NCBI RefSeq assembly: GCF_039645985.1
Contig: NZ_CP147919.1
Span: forward strand, 372,001 to 436,000
Direction of reading: 5' to 3'
From: Sulfurimonas sp. HSL3-7
GTDB taxonomy: Bacteria > Campylobacterota > Campylobacteria > Campylobacterales > Sulfurimonadaceae
DNA length: 64,000 nt
Shown: in pieces, positions 1-10,156 of the stretch
How positions within the stretch are numbered: position 1 is the stretch's first letter
Layout of the letters: every line of letters starts with the position of its first letter
Notes under the pieces: model-generated
The model's database searches: none
Told to the model about the DNA's origin: nothing
The model's input: only the letters and a program-made list of their open reading frames with translations
Translations under genes and position numbers: made by a program

Positions 1-3000
1 GGATCACCTTACATGTGAAAGCGGGCGAGCGATATAATTTTTCAGGTTATCTCAGAAGCCAGCCCGGTGAAAATAGAGATGCTGCATTAATTCTTCTTGA
101 TTTCGGAAATTATGAGATGGATGAAGAGACCTGTAGACTTAACGGGTTGAAAAAGTCAAAAGTCGGTATTTATAGCTATCTGCCCGTTGGGAAAACGATT
201 AGTGTATGGTCTTTTAACATACTTATTCCCGAAGAGATAGGAATCTTGAAAATAGGTTTTCGAACATGGAAGAACAGCCATGATGTCATTATTCATAAAG
301 AAATCAATATTTCAAAAGATGTTTGTTACTCAAAAATATACAATGAATTGCAGTATACAAAACAAAGAAAACGGTCGTTGAAACTAGCCTTGATTCATGA
401 AAAACAAGCGACTGAAAATGTGCGTAAAACATTGTCGTTTAAACTCGGTTACTTGCTTATACATGCTACAAAATCACGAAAGGATTTTTTTAGACTTCCG
501 AAAGACCTGTACCAGCTTTATCGAAATAAACATAAGAAAGAGTTATTGTCATATCATCAGAAAGAAGAAGATAAGAACCTTGTCTGGAAAACAATTTCTG
601 ATGCAGTTTTTCATAAAACCATCAATGTTATACCGAACAGTCAAGTTGAGCTGAACGGCAAAATAATTACGTTGTTGGGTGAAAAGGATAATGCAGCGCT
701 AATACAAGTCGATTTTTTAAATTTGAAGATTGCGAAAGAATCTGCAAAAAAGCTTGGACTTCGGTATTCCCAAAAGCTAGGATTTTATATTTACCTGCCT
801 ACTGCAAATCCAGGGGAACATGACTGGAAGGCAACATTTAAAACACCCGAACACTGTAAGAAAGTGAAGTTAACATGGCTTCCATGGTATAACAACAACA
901 TCATTCAGATCGCTTTGACAGAAATGGCTGAAAAAAACGTGCCGAAAGCCAAGGTCGCAAAAAATTATATTGAACAGATGAAGGTTGTTTGGGAAAAAGA
1001 AGGGCGTCAAAAAGCGGAGGAGTACATTGTAAATTCTCAACTGCCTGCTTACCACAGAGCAGACCTGTATGAAGCACTTGCGGACATGGAAAGTGTGTCA
1101 ATGAAGGGGCGCTACTATCTTTTGGCATACCAGGAAGACCCTGAATATGAAAGGGCCGCCAAAATGTTCCGTCGTATCGTTGATGCCGGTCTGCTCGAAA
1201 CGGCCAAAAAAATCCTCGAGGATTTCGAACGGAAAAACTACTCCGTCCAGCCGGCCGATCTGCGCAACGTCAATTATGCCAGAGGCTATGTCTCGCTGTA
1301 CAACCGTCTGCCGCAACTGTCTTCAGGTGTGGTCAAGCCCCTGGAAGAGAACACGCACAAGGTCATGATGTTCCTGCATGCGTCCCTGCCTCATCATTCC
1401 AACGGCTACGCAACCCGGTCGCATGCCGTATTGACCACGCTGCTGAAAACATCCAGCTACAGTGTTGAAGGCGTAACACGTTCGGGATACCCGCTCGATG
1501 TGGGTATCAAAACCTTCGAAGAGAAGGATGTCGTAGATGGTGTGAGCTACTCCAGGCTGAGCGCTGCCCATTACTATGACCAGCCGATGGACCAGTACAT
1601 CATGACGGCTGCCGATGAGATAGAAGAACGGCTTGTCGAAGAACAACCTTCGATTGTCCATTCCGCCTCCGCATTCTATACGGCACTTCCGGCGCTTATC
1701 GCGGCCCGGCGGTTGGGCATTCCCTTCGTCTACGAAGTGCGCGGACTCTGGGAGATCACACGGGCTTCGACACTGCCGGGATGGGGAGAAACAGAACGTT
1801 TCACTCTGGAAAGCAGTCTGGAAGCCCTTGTGGCAAAGGAAGCCGACCAGGTTGTCGCGATTACCAGCGGGCTGAAAGACGAACTCGTACGCCGCGGGGT
1901 GGATGAAGCGAAGATTACCATCATCCCCAACGCCATCAACACAGAACATTTCAAGCCTCTTGAGCCGAACGAAGCACTGAGAAAGAAGATCGGGCTGAAA
2001 GATGCCCCGACCATCGGCTACGTGGGTTCTATTGTCGATTATGAAGGTCTTGACGATCTGGTAGAAGCCCTTTCGCTCTTGAAACGTAATGGTGTGTCCT
2101 TTAACTTTTTACTGATCGGTGACGGCAATGCCTTGGCGGGGATCCGTCAAAAAGTTGCGGAACTGGAGCTTGAGGACGATGTCTTTATCCTTGGTAGAAT
2201 CCCGCATCACGAAGTGCAGGATCACTATTCGCTGATCGATATCACACCGTTCCCGAGAAAGCCCCTGCAGGTGTGCGAAATGGTCTCTCCGCTCAAACCG
2301 TTCGAGGCCATGGCCCAGCAGAAAACGGTGATCGCATCCAGTGTAGACGCGCTGCAAGAGATCGTGCAGGACGGTAAAACAGGACTCCTGTTCGAGAAAG
2401 GTAACGTCGAAGACCTTGCCGCAAAACTTTCTGCCGTACTGACGGACAAAGCTTTGCGGGAGAGATTGGCGGAAAAAGGAAAAGAGTGGGTGCTTGCCAA
2501 CCGCGACTGGTCACAGGTTGCGACGCGATTTGACGGTGTCTACGACAAAGCGTTTAGCATCAACCGGGACAGACTGATGTCGCAGATAGAAGAAGCAAAA
2601 CGGATGCGTCCGCTGTCGCTTCTGGTCTACGGCGATCTTAACCTGAACTACGTGGACGGTTCGGCCATCTGGGCATGTTCGCTTGTCGAAATGCTCTCCG
2701 GTCTGAACCATGTCTCCGTTACGTTCTTACTGAAAGCAGACCTGACACACGATACGCTGATCGAGTCCCTGAAGCCGCTGAACAACGTCACTCTGATCTC
2801 ACCTTCCGAAACATCCCAGAAGAGCAGAATGCTCAAGCCTGAACAGGCGATCGAGGTGCTCGAAGAACTGCAGCTGCAGAACAGCTTTGACGGCGTGATC
2901 CTAAGGGGGTTCGAGCTCAACAGACGTGCGGCGGAAAAAGAGGCGTTCAAGGGGCGCTTGTGGCCATATATGATCGATGTCTTCCATAAAAAGGATGAGT

Positions 3001-4742
3001 GGAACGAAACCATTCTCTCCGACGTCACAAAGATCGTAGACGCTTCCTATACCGTCTTCTGTCAGACGACCTACATCCAGGAGTTCCTCGAAGAGAAGAT
3101 ACCCGCCGCCAAAGGTAAAACCAGCCTGCTGCCTCCGATGGTCCCGGACCAGCCCGAACCGAAGAAGACCTTCGATACGGGCGTACGCGCCTTCAGAATC
3201 GTCTACGCGGGTAAATTCGATCCCCTGTGGGGCACGCGCGAGATGCTTTCGGCGTTCAGAGAGCTTCGCAAGAGGAAGAACAATGTCGAGCTCCACGTCT
3301 ACGGCGACAAGATACACAACCCGCCCGAAGACCCCTCTTTCAGAAAAGAGATCGAAGAGGCGCTCAACAACACCGAAGGGCTTGTCTGGCACAAAGCCCG
3401 TCCTCGTGCCGAGGTCATCGCGGCGATGCGTACCTACGACCTTGCCTGGGCATGGAGACGCCCCGAGCTTGAAGAGAATACAGACGAAGTCTCGACCAAG
3501 TTCCTGGAGTATTCGAGCGTCGGCCTGCCGATGCTCGTCATCGGCAACAAGATTACGACGAAACTCCTGAGCGAGGCGTACCCGCTCTTTGTCAATTCGT
3601 ATGACAGGCTGGTCCCGACCATCGAGTCGGTCATAAGCGACCCCGAAGCTATAAAGCGTGCATCATCGCTTGTGTACAAGGCCAGCAAGGCCTTTTCGTT
3701 CTCTGCTATCAGGGCAGGTTACATTGACGATCTTGTTGCGCCGCTTCGATCAAGAGAGACGCACAAGAGCGTGTTGTTTGCCGGGCATGACCTTAAGTTC
3801 GTCGAACGGTTGATGGCGCAGTTTGCGAACGGCGGCTACACCGTCCTCGTCGACAAGTGGCAGGGCCACAACAAACACGACGAGGCCAAAAGCAGGGAAC
3901 TGCTGGAGCGTGCCGACATCATCTTCTGTGAATGGTGCCTGGGGAATGCTGTGTGGTATTCACATAACAAGCTGCCTTTCCAGAAGATGTTCATCCGTTT
4001 CCACCGTCAGGAGATCGAGACGGGTTATCCGGCCCAGGTCGATTATGCAGCAGTAGACAAAATGACGTTCATCGTCCCGCACATGCAGAGAAAGACGATT
4101 GCCCAGTATGCACTGAAGCAGTACGCGGACAAATTCATCTATATCCCGAACTATGTCGATACGGCAGAACTCGACCAACCCAAGACGGAAGATGCCCGTT
4201 TCAATCTCGGTATCGTCGGCATCGTTCCCAGGATGAAGCGGTTCGACCGGGCTCTGGACATCCTCGAGGGGCTGCGCAAGAAGGACAAGCGCTACCAGCT
4301 CTTTGTCAAGGGGAAACTGGCGAAAGAGTACCCCTGGATGCTGAATCGTCCCGACGAGATGAAGTACTACGAAGAGCAGGAGAAACGCATTGAAAGTTCG
4401 CCTTATTTAAAAGGTGCGGTACACTATGATGGTTTTAGTAAAGATATGGGAAGCTGGTTCAGTAAAATAGGCTATATTTTGTCTCCAAGTGACTTTGAAG
4501 GTTCACATCTCTCCGTAGCCGAGGCAATGGCTTCGGGCAGCTCGCCAGTCATCATAAAATGGGATGGGGCGGACGAGATCTACCCGAAAGAAAACTGTTT
4601 CGACCATATTCCTGAGGCGGTTAACCATATCTTGCAGGAAACGGACGTATCGTTTTCGGATGCTATACTCGAGAGCAAGGAATTTGTACAAGAGTTTGAT
4701 CTGAGTGAAATCCATGATCAATGGGAGAAAGTTATTCTATGA
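1..4742 (+). CDS. Multidomain glycosyltransferase (three GT-B modules), 5' end outside window
   Basis: Very large cytoplasmic protein for capsule or surface glycan assembly. The frame is open from base 3, so the GTG at 15 (residue 1 here) is probably internal and the gene starts upstream. Seen in order: a beta-rich domain (about 1-100), a charged helical linker, a second copy of that domain type (about 195-300; both contain an AAL-I---DF motif), helical repeats (305-425), a GT4-like module (about 450-830, with IIPNAIN and an E-x7-E-type FEAMAQQ region near 759), a second GT-B-like module (about 865-1235) and a third (about 1250-1575, with a DFEGSHLSVAEAMASG donor-site motif). Multiple fused GT modules usually mean a polymerising or multi-linkage enzyme. 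It overlaps the next start by ATGA. Specificity cannot be read from sequence. Confidence 0.85.
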   Translation, partial: ITLHVKAGERYNFSGYLRSQPGENRDAALILLDFGNYEMDEETCRLNGLKKSKVGIYSYLPVGKTISVWSFNILIPEEIGILKIGFRTWKNSHDVIIHKEINISKDVCYSKIYNELQYTKQRKRSLKLALIHEKQATENVRKTLSFKLGYLLIHATKSRKDFFRLPKDLYQLYRNKHKKELLSYHQKEEDKNLVWKTISDAVFHKTINVIPNSQVELNGKIITLLGEKDNAALIQVDFLNLKIAKESAKKLGLRYSQKLGFYIYLPTANPGEHDWKATFKTPEHCKKVKLTWLPWYNNNIIQIALTEMAEKNVPKAKVAKNYIEQMKVVWEKEGRQKAEEYIVNSQLPAYHRADLYEALADMESVSMKGRYYLLAYQEDPEYERAAKMFRRIVDAGLLETAKKILEDFERKNYSVQPADLRNVNYARGYVSLYNRLPQLSSGVVKPLEENTHKVMMFLHASLPHHSNGYATRSHAVLTTLLKTSSYSVEGVTRSGYPLDVGIKTFEEKDVVDGVSYSRLSAAHYYDQPMDQYIMTAADEIEERLVEEQPSIVHSASAFYTALPALIAARRLGIPFVYEVRGLWEITRASTLPGWGETERFTLESSLEALVAKEADQVVAITSGLKDELVRRGVDEAKITIIPNAINTEHFKPLEPNEALRKKIGLKDAPTIGYVGSIVDYEGLDDLVEALSLLKRNGVSFNFLLIGDGNALAGIRQKVAELELEDDVFILGRIPHHEVQDHYSLIDITPFPRKPLQVCEMVSPLKPFEAMAQQKTVIASSVDALQEIVQDGKTGLLFEKGNVEDLAAKLSAVLTDKALRERLAEKGKEWVLANRDWSQVATRFDGVYDKAFSINRDRLMSQIEEAKRMRPLSLLVYGDLNLNYVDGSAIWACSLVEMLSGLNHVSVTFLLKADLTHDTLIESLKPLNNVTLISPSETSQKSRMLKPEQAIEVLEELQLQNSFDGVILRGFELNRRAAEKEAFKGRLWPYMIDVFHKKDEWNETILSDVTKIVDASYTVFCQTTYIQEFLEEKIPAAKGKTSLLPPMVPDQPEPKKTFDTGVRAFRIVYAGKFDPLWGTREMLSAFRELRKRKNNVELHVYGDKIHNPPEDPSFRKEIEEALNNTEGLVWHKARPRAEVIAAMRTYDLAWAWRRPELEENTDEVSTKFLEYSSVGLPMLVIGNKITTKLLSEAYPLFVNSYDRLVPTIESVISDPEAIKRASSLVYKASKAFSFSAIRAGYIDDLVAPLRSRETHKSVLFAGHDLKFVERLMAQFANGGYTVLVDKWQGHNKHDEAKSRELLERADIIFCEWCLGNAVWYSHNKLPFQKMFIRFHRQEIETGYPAQVDYAAVDKMTFIVPHMQRKTIAQYALKQYADKFIYIPNYVDTAELDQPKTEDARFNLGIVGIVPRMKRFDRALDILEGLRKKDKRYQLFVKGKLAKEYPWMLNRPDEMKYYEEQEKRIESSPYLKGAVHYDGFSKDMGSWFSKIGYILSPSDFEGSHLSVAEAMASGSSPVIIKWDGADEIYPKENCFDHIPEAVNHILQETDVSFSDAILESKEFVQEFDLSEIHDQWEKVIL

Positions 4743-6067
4743 ATGTTATAACAATAGGTTCATGTCTTTCTGATATGACTGCTAATCGAGCTGTTATTAG
4801 ATTTGGGGGCAAACGATTAGGAAATGTAGTCCATCATAGAAGCGATCAATTTTACCATTATTATGTAAAAGCCGACAAAAAACAAATACCGAGAAAATGC
4901 ATTGAACAGTCACTAAATCCAATTGAAATAAATTCAGATGATCCGAATTATGTTTCTTTTGAAGCAATGTTAAATAACCAATATGAAGGAATTGGTCAGC
5001 ATAGAACAGTAGAAAAATATGATTTTTTTGATGTGCTTCAAAATGAAAAAGTTGATGTATTTATTCTGGATAATTATGTAGATATGAGTGGAAGACTATC
5101 TTATCCAAAGTTTGAAGAGTATTCAGAATCTCCTGTTTTTTTACGCAAGAATGACTTTGAAAATTATGATGATTTTTTTACATTAGGTGATAAGATTTCG
5201 TTGGAAAATTCTGCTTTTTATTTCAGAGAAATTATTACATTCCTCAAAGCGACGCAACCAACTGCTAGTATTTATTTCATACATTATCCATATAACACTT
5301 ATGAAAAAAACCCGAAAAGACAAGAAAGAGCCAAAGAGTTTGAAGCGCTTTTTAAAAGCAATGAAGCAACAATTATTCCTGCCCCATTTATCAAAAAACA
5401 ATTTCAACTGGAAAATGATCCAGCACATTTCCACGATTCTATTTATGTTGCTCTCGCTGGTTTTATTCATTTTCATTATGAAATTCACTCACATCAAGCA
5501 GAAGTCCAACAATTATTGAAACTTGGAAAAAAGTTCAATGGTCCAGAAGATTATTTCCCAATACCAGAAATAGCGTTTAATGCTGATGATTCATGGACAG
5601 CTGCAATCAAGATATATGAATTTGAAAATGACCAGTTGTTTAACTTTTTTTTCGGTCAGCGTGGCACGAGAAATAAGAGTATTGTTAGAAGAAAAAATCG
5701 GCTTGAGTTCAGAGCAGATGATGATCAGTATGTTGGCAGCGTCGAGTTTTTAACAAAAACGCTAAATGAAGTTGTTGTTGTGTACGACGAAGGAAAGTTT
5801 ATTTTTTATAACAATGGTAAGAGTTCGGATGTTATTGAGCATCCAACTTCTGCTGTTTTTGATGCTATTGGCAGTGGGTATAACGGTAAACAGCATGAAC
5901 AGCCTTGTCTTATAGAGACAGCGGCAATTTGGAAAAAAGCTTTGATACCTGAAGAGGTTGCTCATTGTTTTGACAAAAGTCTCATGGAAAAAGACAACGA
6001 TCTTGTTGGCTATTGGGAACTAGGAAAGGAAGCTGACTTTGATGAAGGGAAAAAAGATGATACTTAA
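4739..6067 (+). CDS. DUF6270-like protein with C-terminal LamG-like domain
   Basis: The N-terminus (ITIGSCLSD) and the later FIHYP and HFHDS segments resemble DUF6270/GDSL-like proteins found in polysaccharide loci; the function of that family is not firmly known. The C-terminal part (about 280-430) is a concanavalin/LamG-like fold with FNFFFGQRGTR and AIGSGYNG motifs. A very similar domain lies inside the next gene, so both proteins may handle the same glycan. The ATG at 4739 is chosen over one 18 nt upstream because it gives an ATGA overlap with the glycosyltransferase stop and has GGAGAAAG at a good distance. There is no signal peptide. The gene is AT-rich compared with the middle of the preceding gene. 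Confidence 0.7.
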   Translation: MNVITIGSCLSDMTANRAVIRFGGKRLGNVVHHRSDQFYHYYVKADKKQIPRKCIEQSLNPIEINSDDPNYVSFEAMLNNQYEGIGQHRTVEKYDFFDVLQNEKVDVFILDNYVDMSGRLSYPKFEEYSESPVFLRKNDFENYDDFFTLGDKISLENSAFYFREIITFLKATQPTASIYFIHYPYNTYEKNPKRQERAKEFEALFKSNEATIIPAPFIKKQFQLENDPAHFHDSIYVALAGFIHFHYEIHSHQAEVQQLLKLGKKFNGPEDYFPIPEIAFNADDSWTAAIKIYEFENDQLFNFFFGQRGTRNKSIVRRKNRLEFRADDDQYVGSVEFLTKTLNEVVVVYDEGKFIFYNNGKSSDVIEHPTSAVFDAIGSGYNGKQHEQPCLIETAAIWKKALIPEEVAHCFDKSLMEKDNDLVGYWELGKEADFDEGKKDDT

Positions 6068-9000
6068 GTATAGAAATTTTCCCGATATGGAGATGAGTTT
6101 ACCGTTTGACTGGTCTGTAGATCCTTATTCAAACAATAACTGGTGCCATAACTTTTATAGCTTGAGATGGCTGCCTTCCAATATTAAACAGTGGGTAAGA
6201 GATGGTAAAGTTGGCGTAAACCCTGTGCTTTTTTTCGTTGACTTTTTGACGTATCATGCAAATGAAGATAAACCTAAAAATAGATTTTATATGTCGAAAC
6301 TTGCAGACCATAGTATGTCTGAAAGGCTGGAAGTCTTTGCTCATTTTATCAAAGAGAAACAGAATGAAAATCCTGATTATGAACAGGTTGATACAAAAAT
6401 TCTCGAAGCCGAAATTAAGAAGCACATAGAAGTGTTATTGGGCGACAGGGTTTACAGGAAAAAGTCAAACCATGGTTTTATGATTGACCTAGCACTAATC
6501 GAATTTTCCTTGGTGCTTCCAAAATTTGATGAAGATAGTCATATTATCACTATTGCCGAAAAACGTATAGCTGAGCAGATGGAAGCAATGTTTGACACTT
6601 TTGGCTTTAACAAAGAACATTCCATTTCCTATCAAGAGTTTGACGCTGCATTGTGTATTCAACTATGGGATCTCTATCAGAAGTATAAGAGAGAGACTTC
6701 TTTACTGTCAAAAATTTATACGATAATCGCAACTACACACCATTTTCTGAAGTATTGTGTGAAACCTAATGGAGAAAATCATAGGATCGGGGATACGTTT
6801 GCTTATCCAAATGAGCGGTTATTACATAAAATAGAACAGGCTTATCAGAAATTACCCAGTCAAATCAAAAAAAGAAGTGAATCGTTTTTTGGTGAAAATT
6901 TAGCAAGCACATTATTGATTGCACCAGAAGCAGGGTTCTCAGTAATCCGTAATAAATATGGGGAAAGTAAAGAAAAAATATTTCATCTTTTTTTTACAGC
7001 TTCATGGCATTCATATGTGCATAAACAAAATGATGATTTGAGTTTTAGTCTCTATTCCAACGGATGCAATATTATCGAGGACCCGGGTTATAGTGATGTA
7101 ATTACCAGGGATGAAGTCCCTTACGCTTCAGAAGAGGTACACAATGTTTCGACGTGTGAAAACCATAAATGGAAAAATCGTAATGCTCCGCTGAAAGATA
7201 CCAAACTTACCAAGTATTTTCAGTCAGATAGTCTCTTGGCGATTCAAGGAGTGCAGCACCGGATGCAAAACATCTATGTGGAGAGGACATTAATCTATGT
7301 TAAACCGCAGATTTTGATCGTTGTAGACCATTATGAGAGTGCTTTAAATGAAGAGTTCTTGATTCAAACAAGATTTAATTTTGGGCTGGAGATTAATGAA
7401 TTCTCAGAGATTGCACATGGAATGAGTTTTCTAGTGAATAATCAGCCTAAAAAAATTCAACAAATTCGTGCGGATTCGTTAATTGAGCAAAAGATGGCGG
7501 AAAGTTTTATGTTGAATAGGGATGGAACGATTTCCCAGTCAAAGGCAGTACACTTTTTTAACCGTGTAAACGCTCAAAGTACAGTTTACACCCTGATCGA
7601 TTTATCGGAAAATGAAAATTTTGAAGTGGATGTTCAGCGGCAATCTTCGTCGGAAATTACTATCGATGTAACAAAGGGAAATAATACGAATAGATTTGAA
7701 CTCCACTTAGAGCATACTGGAATAGCCCCATATTGTAATAGTCGGTTCATGTCTACACCGACTGTTGAACGTCAAGTGGATTTTATTGACAGCGATAAGA
7801 AAGAAGACGAGCCTTTGCAAGAAAGCGGAGGCGTTCTATTTTTTGATTGCTACTCATATGCAAAATTCCCAACGATAAGATTCGAAAGTGCAGACAAATG
7901 GAAATTAATTATACATTTTCTGGAATATGAGAATGACGCTAATCTCAACTTCTTTTTCGGAGAGAGGGGAAGCCGTTTTCACGGTTTTGCACGGGTAAAA
8001 AACAAGATCATGTACCGACTGGCTGATGGTTCTTATATAGGTGGTCTCCCCTATAACGTTGGTAATTTTATTCGGTTGACTGTTACCTACGATGATGGTG
8101 CATGGTTGTTTACAGATGGTGAAAAGAGTGTTGAAGTACAACAGAAAACAGATGTCGTCTTCAATGCTATAGGCAGTGGATTTACAGGTTATGAACATGA
8201 AGAAAAAACAAGTATTTCATATGTAGGAATTCAAGAATATTCTGAAACTGATCATGCCTATAAAGATGTCGGAATTTGGAAGTTAAATGAAAACAGGGGT
8301 TGCATTGCTTTTGACAGTTCGGGCACTCAACGTCATGCGGTACTGACGAACACTAAATGGCATGATAGTACAATTAATGAACTTATATTAGGTTCCTATC
8401 CGTTGGCTCAGGAAGATTGGCAACAGTATACCCATTCAAAACCGAGCCGGAAATTCGAATTTTTGGATGAAGCCTACAATAAAGAGAAAGATCTTTTTTT
8501 GTGGACGGGTATTGAGGCTGGCTTGAATGATAAAAATTGGGACAAGGGTAAAAAATTATTAGAAAACATTTATAGTTTTGACCGTTTTGAACCTGTCCAC
8601 CTGTCAACCGTACTGACATGGAAAGAAAACCCGCTAAGTAACCGTAGCTGGCAATGGCAGTTCCATCAGCTCATTTTTTACATAGATCTGCTTGCAGCCC
8701 ATACTAAGACTAAAGAAGCAAAATATTTAGATAGATTAGTTGAAATTTTAACAAGCTGGTATGACTGTAATTATGCAGAAGAACACCCAAGCGAAATGTC
8801 ATGGCATGATCACACGACTGCTTTGCGATTACGCAGTCTAATCTACATATGGGAGTATTTACGCAATAGTGAGTACGCCATAACTGAAGACTTTGCCAGC
8901 ATACTTTTAAACCTTGTTGAGACACATTGTAATGTACTTTCTGTTGAGAAGTTTTACATGAAGCATAACAACCATGGGTTTGACCAAAGTTTATTTTTGT

Positions 9001-10154
9001 ATTTGGCGTCAGTGAAATTCCCTGAGTTTGAAAATGCCAAACAGTGGCATGACATTGCTTTTGATCGTTTAGTCGATGAGGTGGGTATAGCTTTCACATC
9101 AGAAGGGATACATGTAGAAAATAGCCCAAGTTATTTGGTTGGAATGATACAGCGGGTTGACCTTGCGTCAAAAATGATACAGCATTATGAACCGGGAAAT
9201 AGTATAGAGTTAAACGATATTATAAACAATGCATTAAAAGCATTGGCATACCTGGTGCATCCAAACGGGGCACTGCCTATGTTTGGTGATACAGACCCGG
9301 GTACAAGAATACCTGCCCTGAACCATTTGAAAAATAATACTAATTTTCAATTATTTCAGTATGTTCATTCGCAGGCTCAACGGGGTAAAGTAGGCGAAAA
9401 CCTTCCTGACGCAGTCTTTGAAGAGAGCGGCTATGCTGTTCTTAGAGATAAGTGGCATGAAAAAGATACCTATGATGATATGACTCACTTGGTATTCAAG
9501 TGCGGTTTCCTGAGTACATTCCACAGACACGATGATGATCTGAATTTTATTTTACATGGCTTAGGTGAAGAGTGGTTTGTTGACGGAGGCATCTACAAGT
9601 ATAACGAACAAGATCCATATAGAAAGTACCTTCGCTCGGCTAAGGCACATAATATACCGGTAGTACCAAATGCAGAAGTTTCCCGCATAATAAATAAGGA
9701 TGCAGACAAACAGTCGAAGATCACAGATTACTTTTTAAATGAAGAAACATCATGGGTAGCAGCAAAAAGTTTTATGTATACGGGTTATTGTGTTACACGA
9801 AGAATCGAGTATATTCGTCCTAATAGGTTTATCATTACAGATAAAGTTGATGCAGATACGAAAGAGGTGACACCGTATGAACTGATGTTCCATATTCCTA
9901 TGGATAAAAAGATAGAGATCAGAGACGATAACAGTGTTTATATAAGTGGTCAAAATTCTCATGAACTTCATATGCTATTTGATGGTGAGTGTACTTATAG
10001 TTTTGAATTATTATCGGGGGAAGATAATGAAGAAGTAATAGGCTGGCAATCTAAAGTATTTGGGAAAATAGATGCTATTCAAACATTACGATGCAGTATT
10101 GTACCAAAGCACAATAAAGGGTATTCTATTGTTGAGATGACTCTTAGGAAATAA
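6057..10154 (+). CDS. Double heparinase II/III-like protein with central LamG-like domain
   Basis: Two complete heparinase II/III-type units are fused. Unit 1 (about 1-570) has NHGFMIDLAL, an E-x-S-x-x-Y segment near residue 189 and HKQNDDLSFSLYSNG near 320. Unit 2 (about 790-1365) has NHGFDQSLFL, ENSPSY near 1022 and HRHDDDLNFILHG near 1155. Both keep the Tyr/His pair expected of these lyases. Between them (about 600-720) sits a LamG-like domain matching the C-terminus of the upstream protein. No signal peptide is seen, so it looks cytoplasmic, which is unusual for a polysaccharide lyase. Start ATG 6057 has GAAGGGA upstream; in-frame TTG 6039 and ATG 6042 are alternatives. It overlaps the upstream gene by 11 nt. 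The role may be glycan trimming or epimerase-like chemistry during synthesis (inference). Confidence 0.8.
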   Translation: MILKYRNFPDMEMSLPFDWSVDPYSNNNWCHNFYSLRWLPSNIKQWVRDGKVGVNPVLFFVDFLTYHANEDKPKNRFYMSKLADHSMSERLEVFAHFIKEKQNENPDYEQVDTKILEAEIKKHIEVLLGDRVYRKKSNHGFMIDLALIEFSLVLPKFDEDSHIITIAEKRIAEQMEAMFDTFGFNKEHSISYQEFDAALCIQLWDLYQKYKRETSLLSKIYTIIATTHHFLKYCVKPNGENHRIGDTFAYPNERLLHKIEQAYQKLPSQIKKRSESFFGENLASTLLIAPEAGFSVIRNKYGESKEKIFHLFFTASWHSYVHKQNDDLSFSLYSNGCNIIEDPGYSDVITRDEVPYASEEVHNVSTCENHKWKNRNAPLKDTKLTKYFQSDSLLAIQGVQHRMQNIYVERTLIYVKPQILIVVDHYESALNEEFLIQTRFNFGLEINEFSEIAHGMSFLVNNQPKKIQQIRADSLIEQKMAESFMLNRDGTISQSKAVHFFNRVNAQSTVYTLIDLSENENFEVDVQRQSSSEITIDVTKGNNTNRFELHLEHTGIAPYCNSRFMSTPTVERQVDFIDSDKKEDEPLQESGGVLFFDCYSYAKFPTIRFESADKWKLIIHFLEYENDANLNFFFGERGSRFHGFARVKNKIMYRLADGSYIGGLPYNVGNFIRLTVTYDDGAWLFTDGEKSVEVQQKTDVVFNAIGSGFTGYEHEEKTSISYVGIQEYSETDHAYKDVGIWKLNENRGCIAFDSSGTQRHAVLTNTKWHDSTINELILGSYPLAQEDWQQYTHSKPSRKFEFLDEAYNKEKDLFLWTGIEAGLNDKNWDKGKKLLENIYSFDRFEPVHLSTVLTWKENPLSNRSWQWQFHQLIFYIDLLAAHTKTKEAKYLDRLVEILTSWYDCNYAEEHPSEMSWHDHTTALRLRSLIYIWEYLRNSEYAITEDFASILLNLVETHCNVLSVEKFYMKHNNHGFDQSLFLYLASVKFPEFENAKQWHDIAFDRLVDEVGIAFTSEGIHVENSPSYLVGMIQRVDLASKMIQHYEPGNSIELNDIINNALKALAYLVHPNGALPMFGDTDPGTRIPALNHLKNNTNFQLFQYVHSQAQRGKVGENLPDAVFEESGYAVLRDKWHEKDTYDDMTHLVFKCGFLSTFHRHDDDLNFILHGLGEEWFVDGGIYKYNEQDPYRKYLRSAKAHNIPVVPNAEVSRIINKDADKQSKITDYFLNEETSWVAAKSFMYTGYCVTRRIEYIRPNRFIITDKVDADTKEVTPYELMFHIPMDKKIEIRDDNSVYISGQNSHELHMLFDGECTYSFELLSGEDNEEVIGWQSKVFGKIDAIQTLRCSIVPKHNKGYSIVEMTLRK

Positions 10155-10156
10155 GC

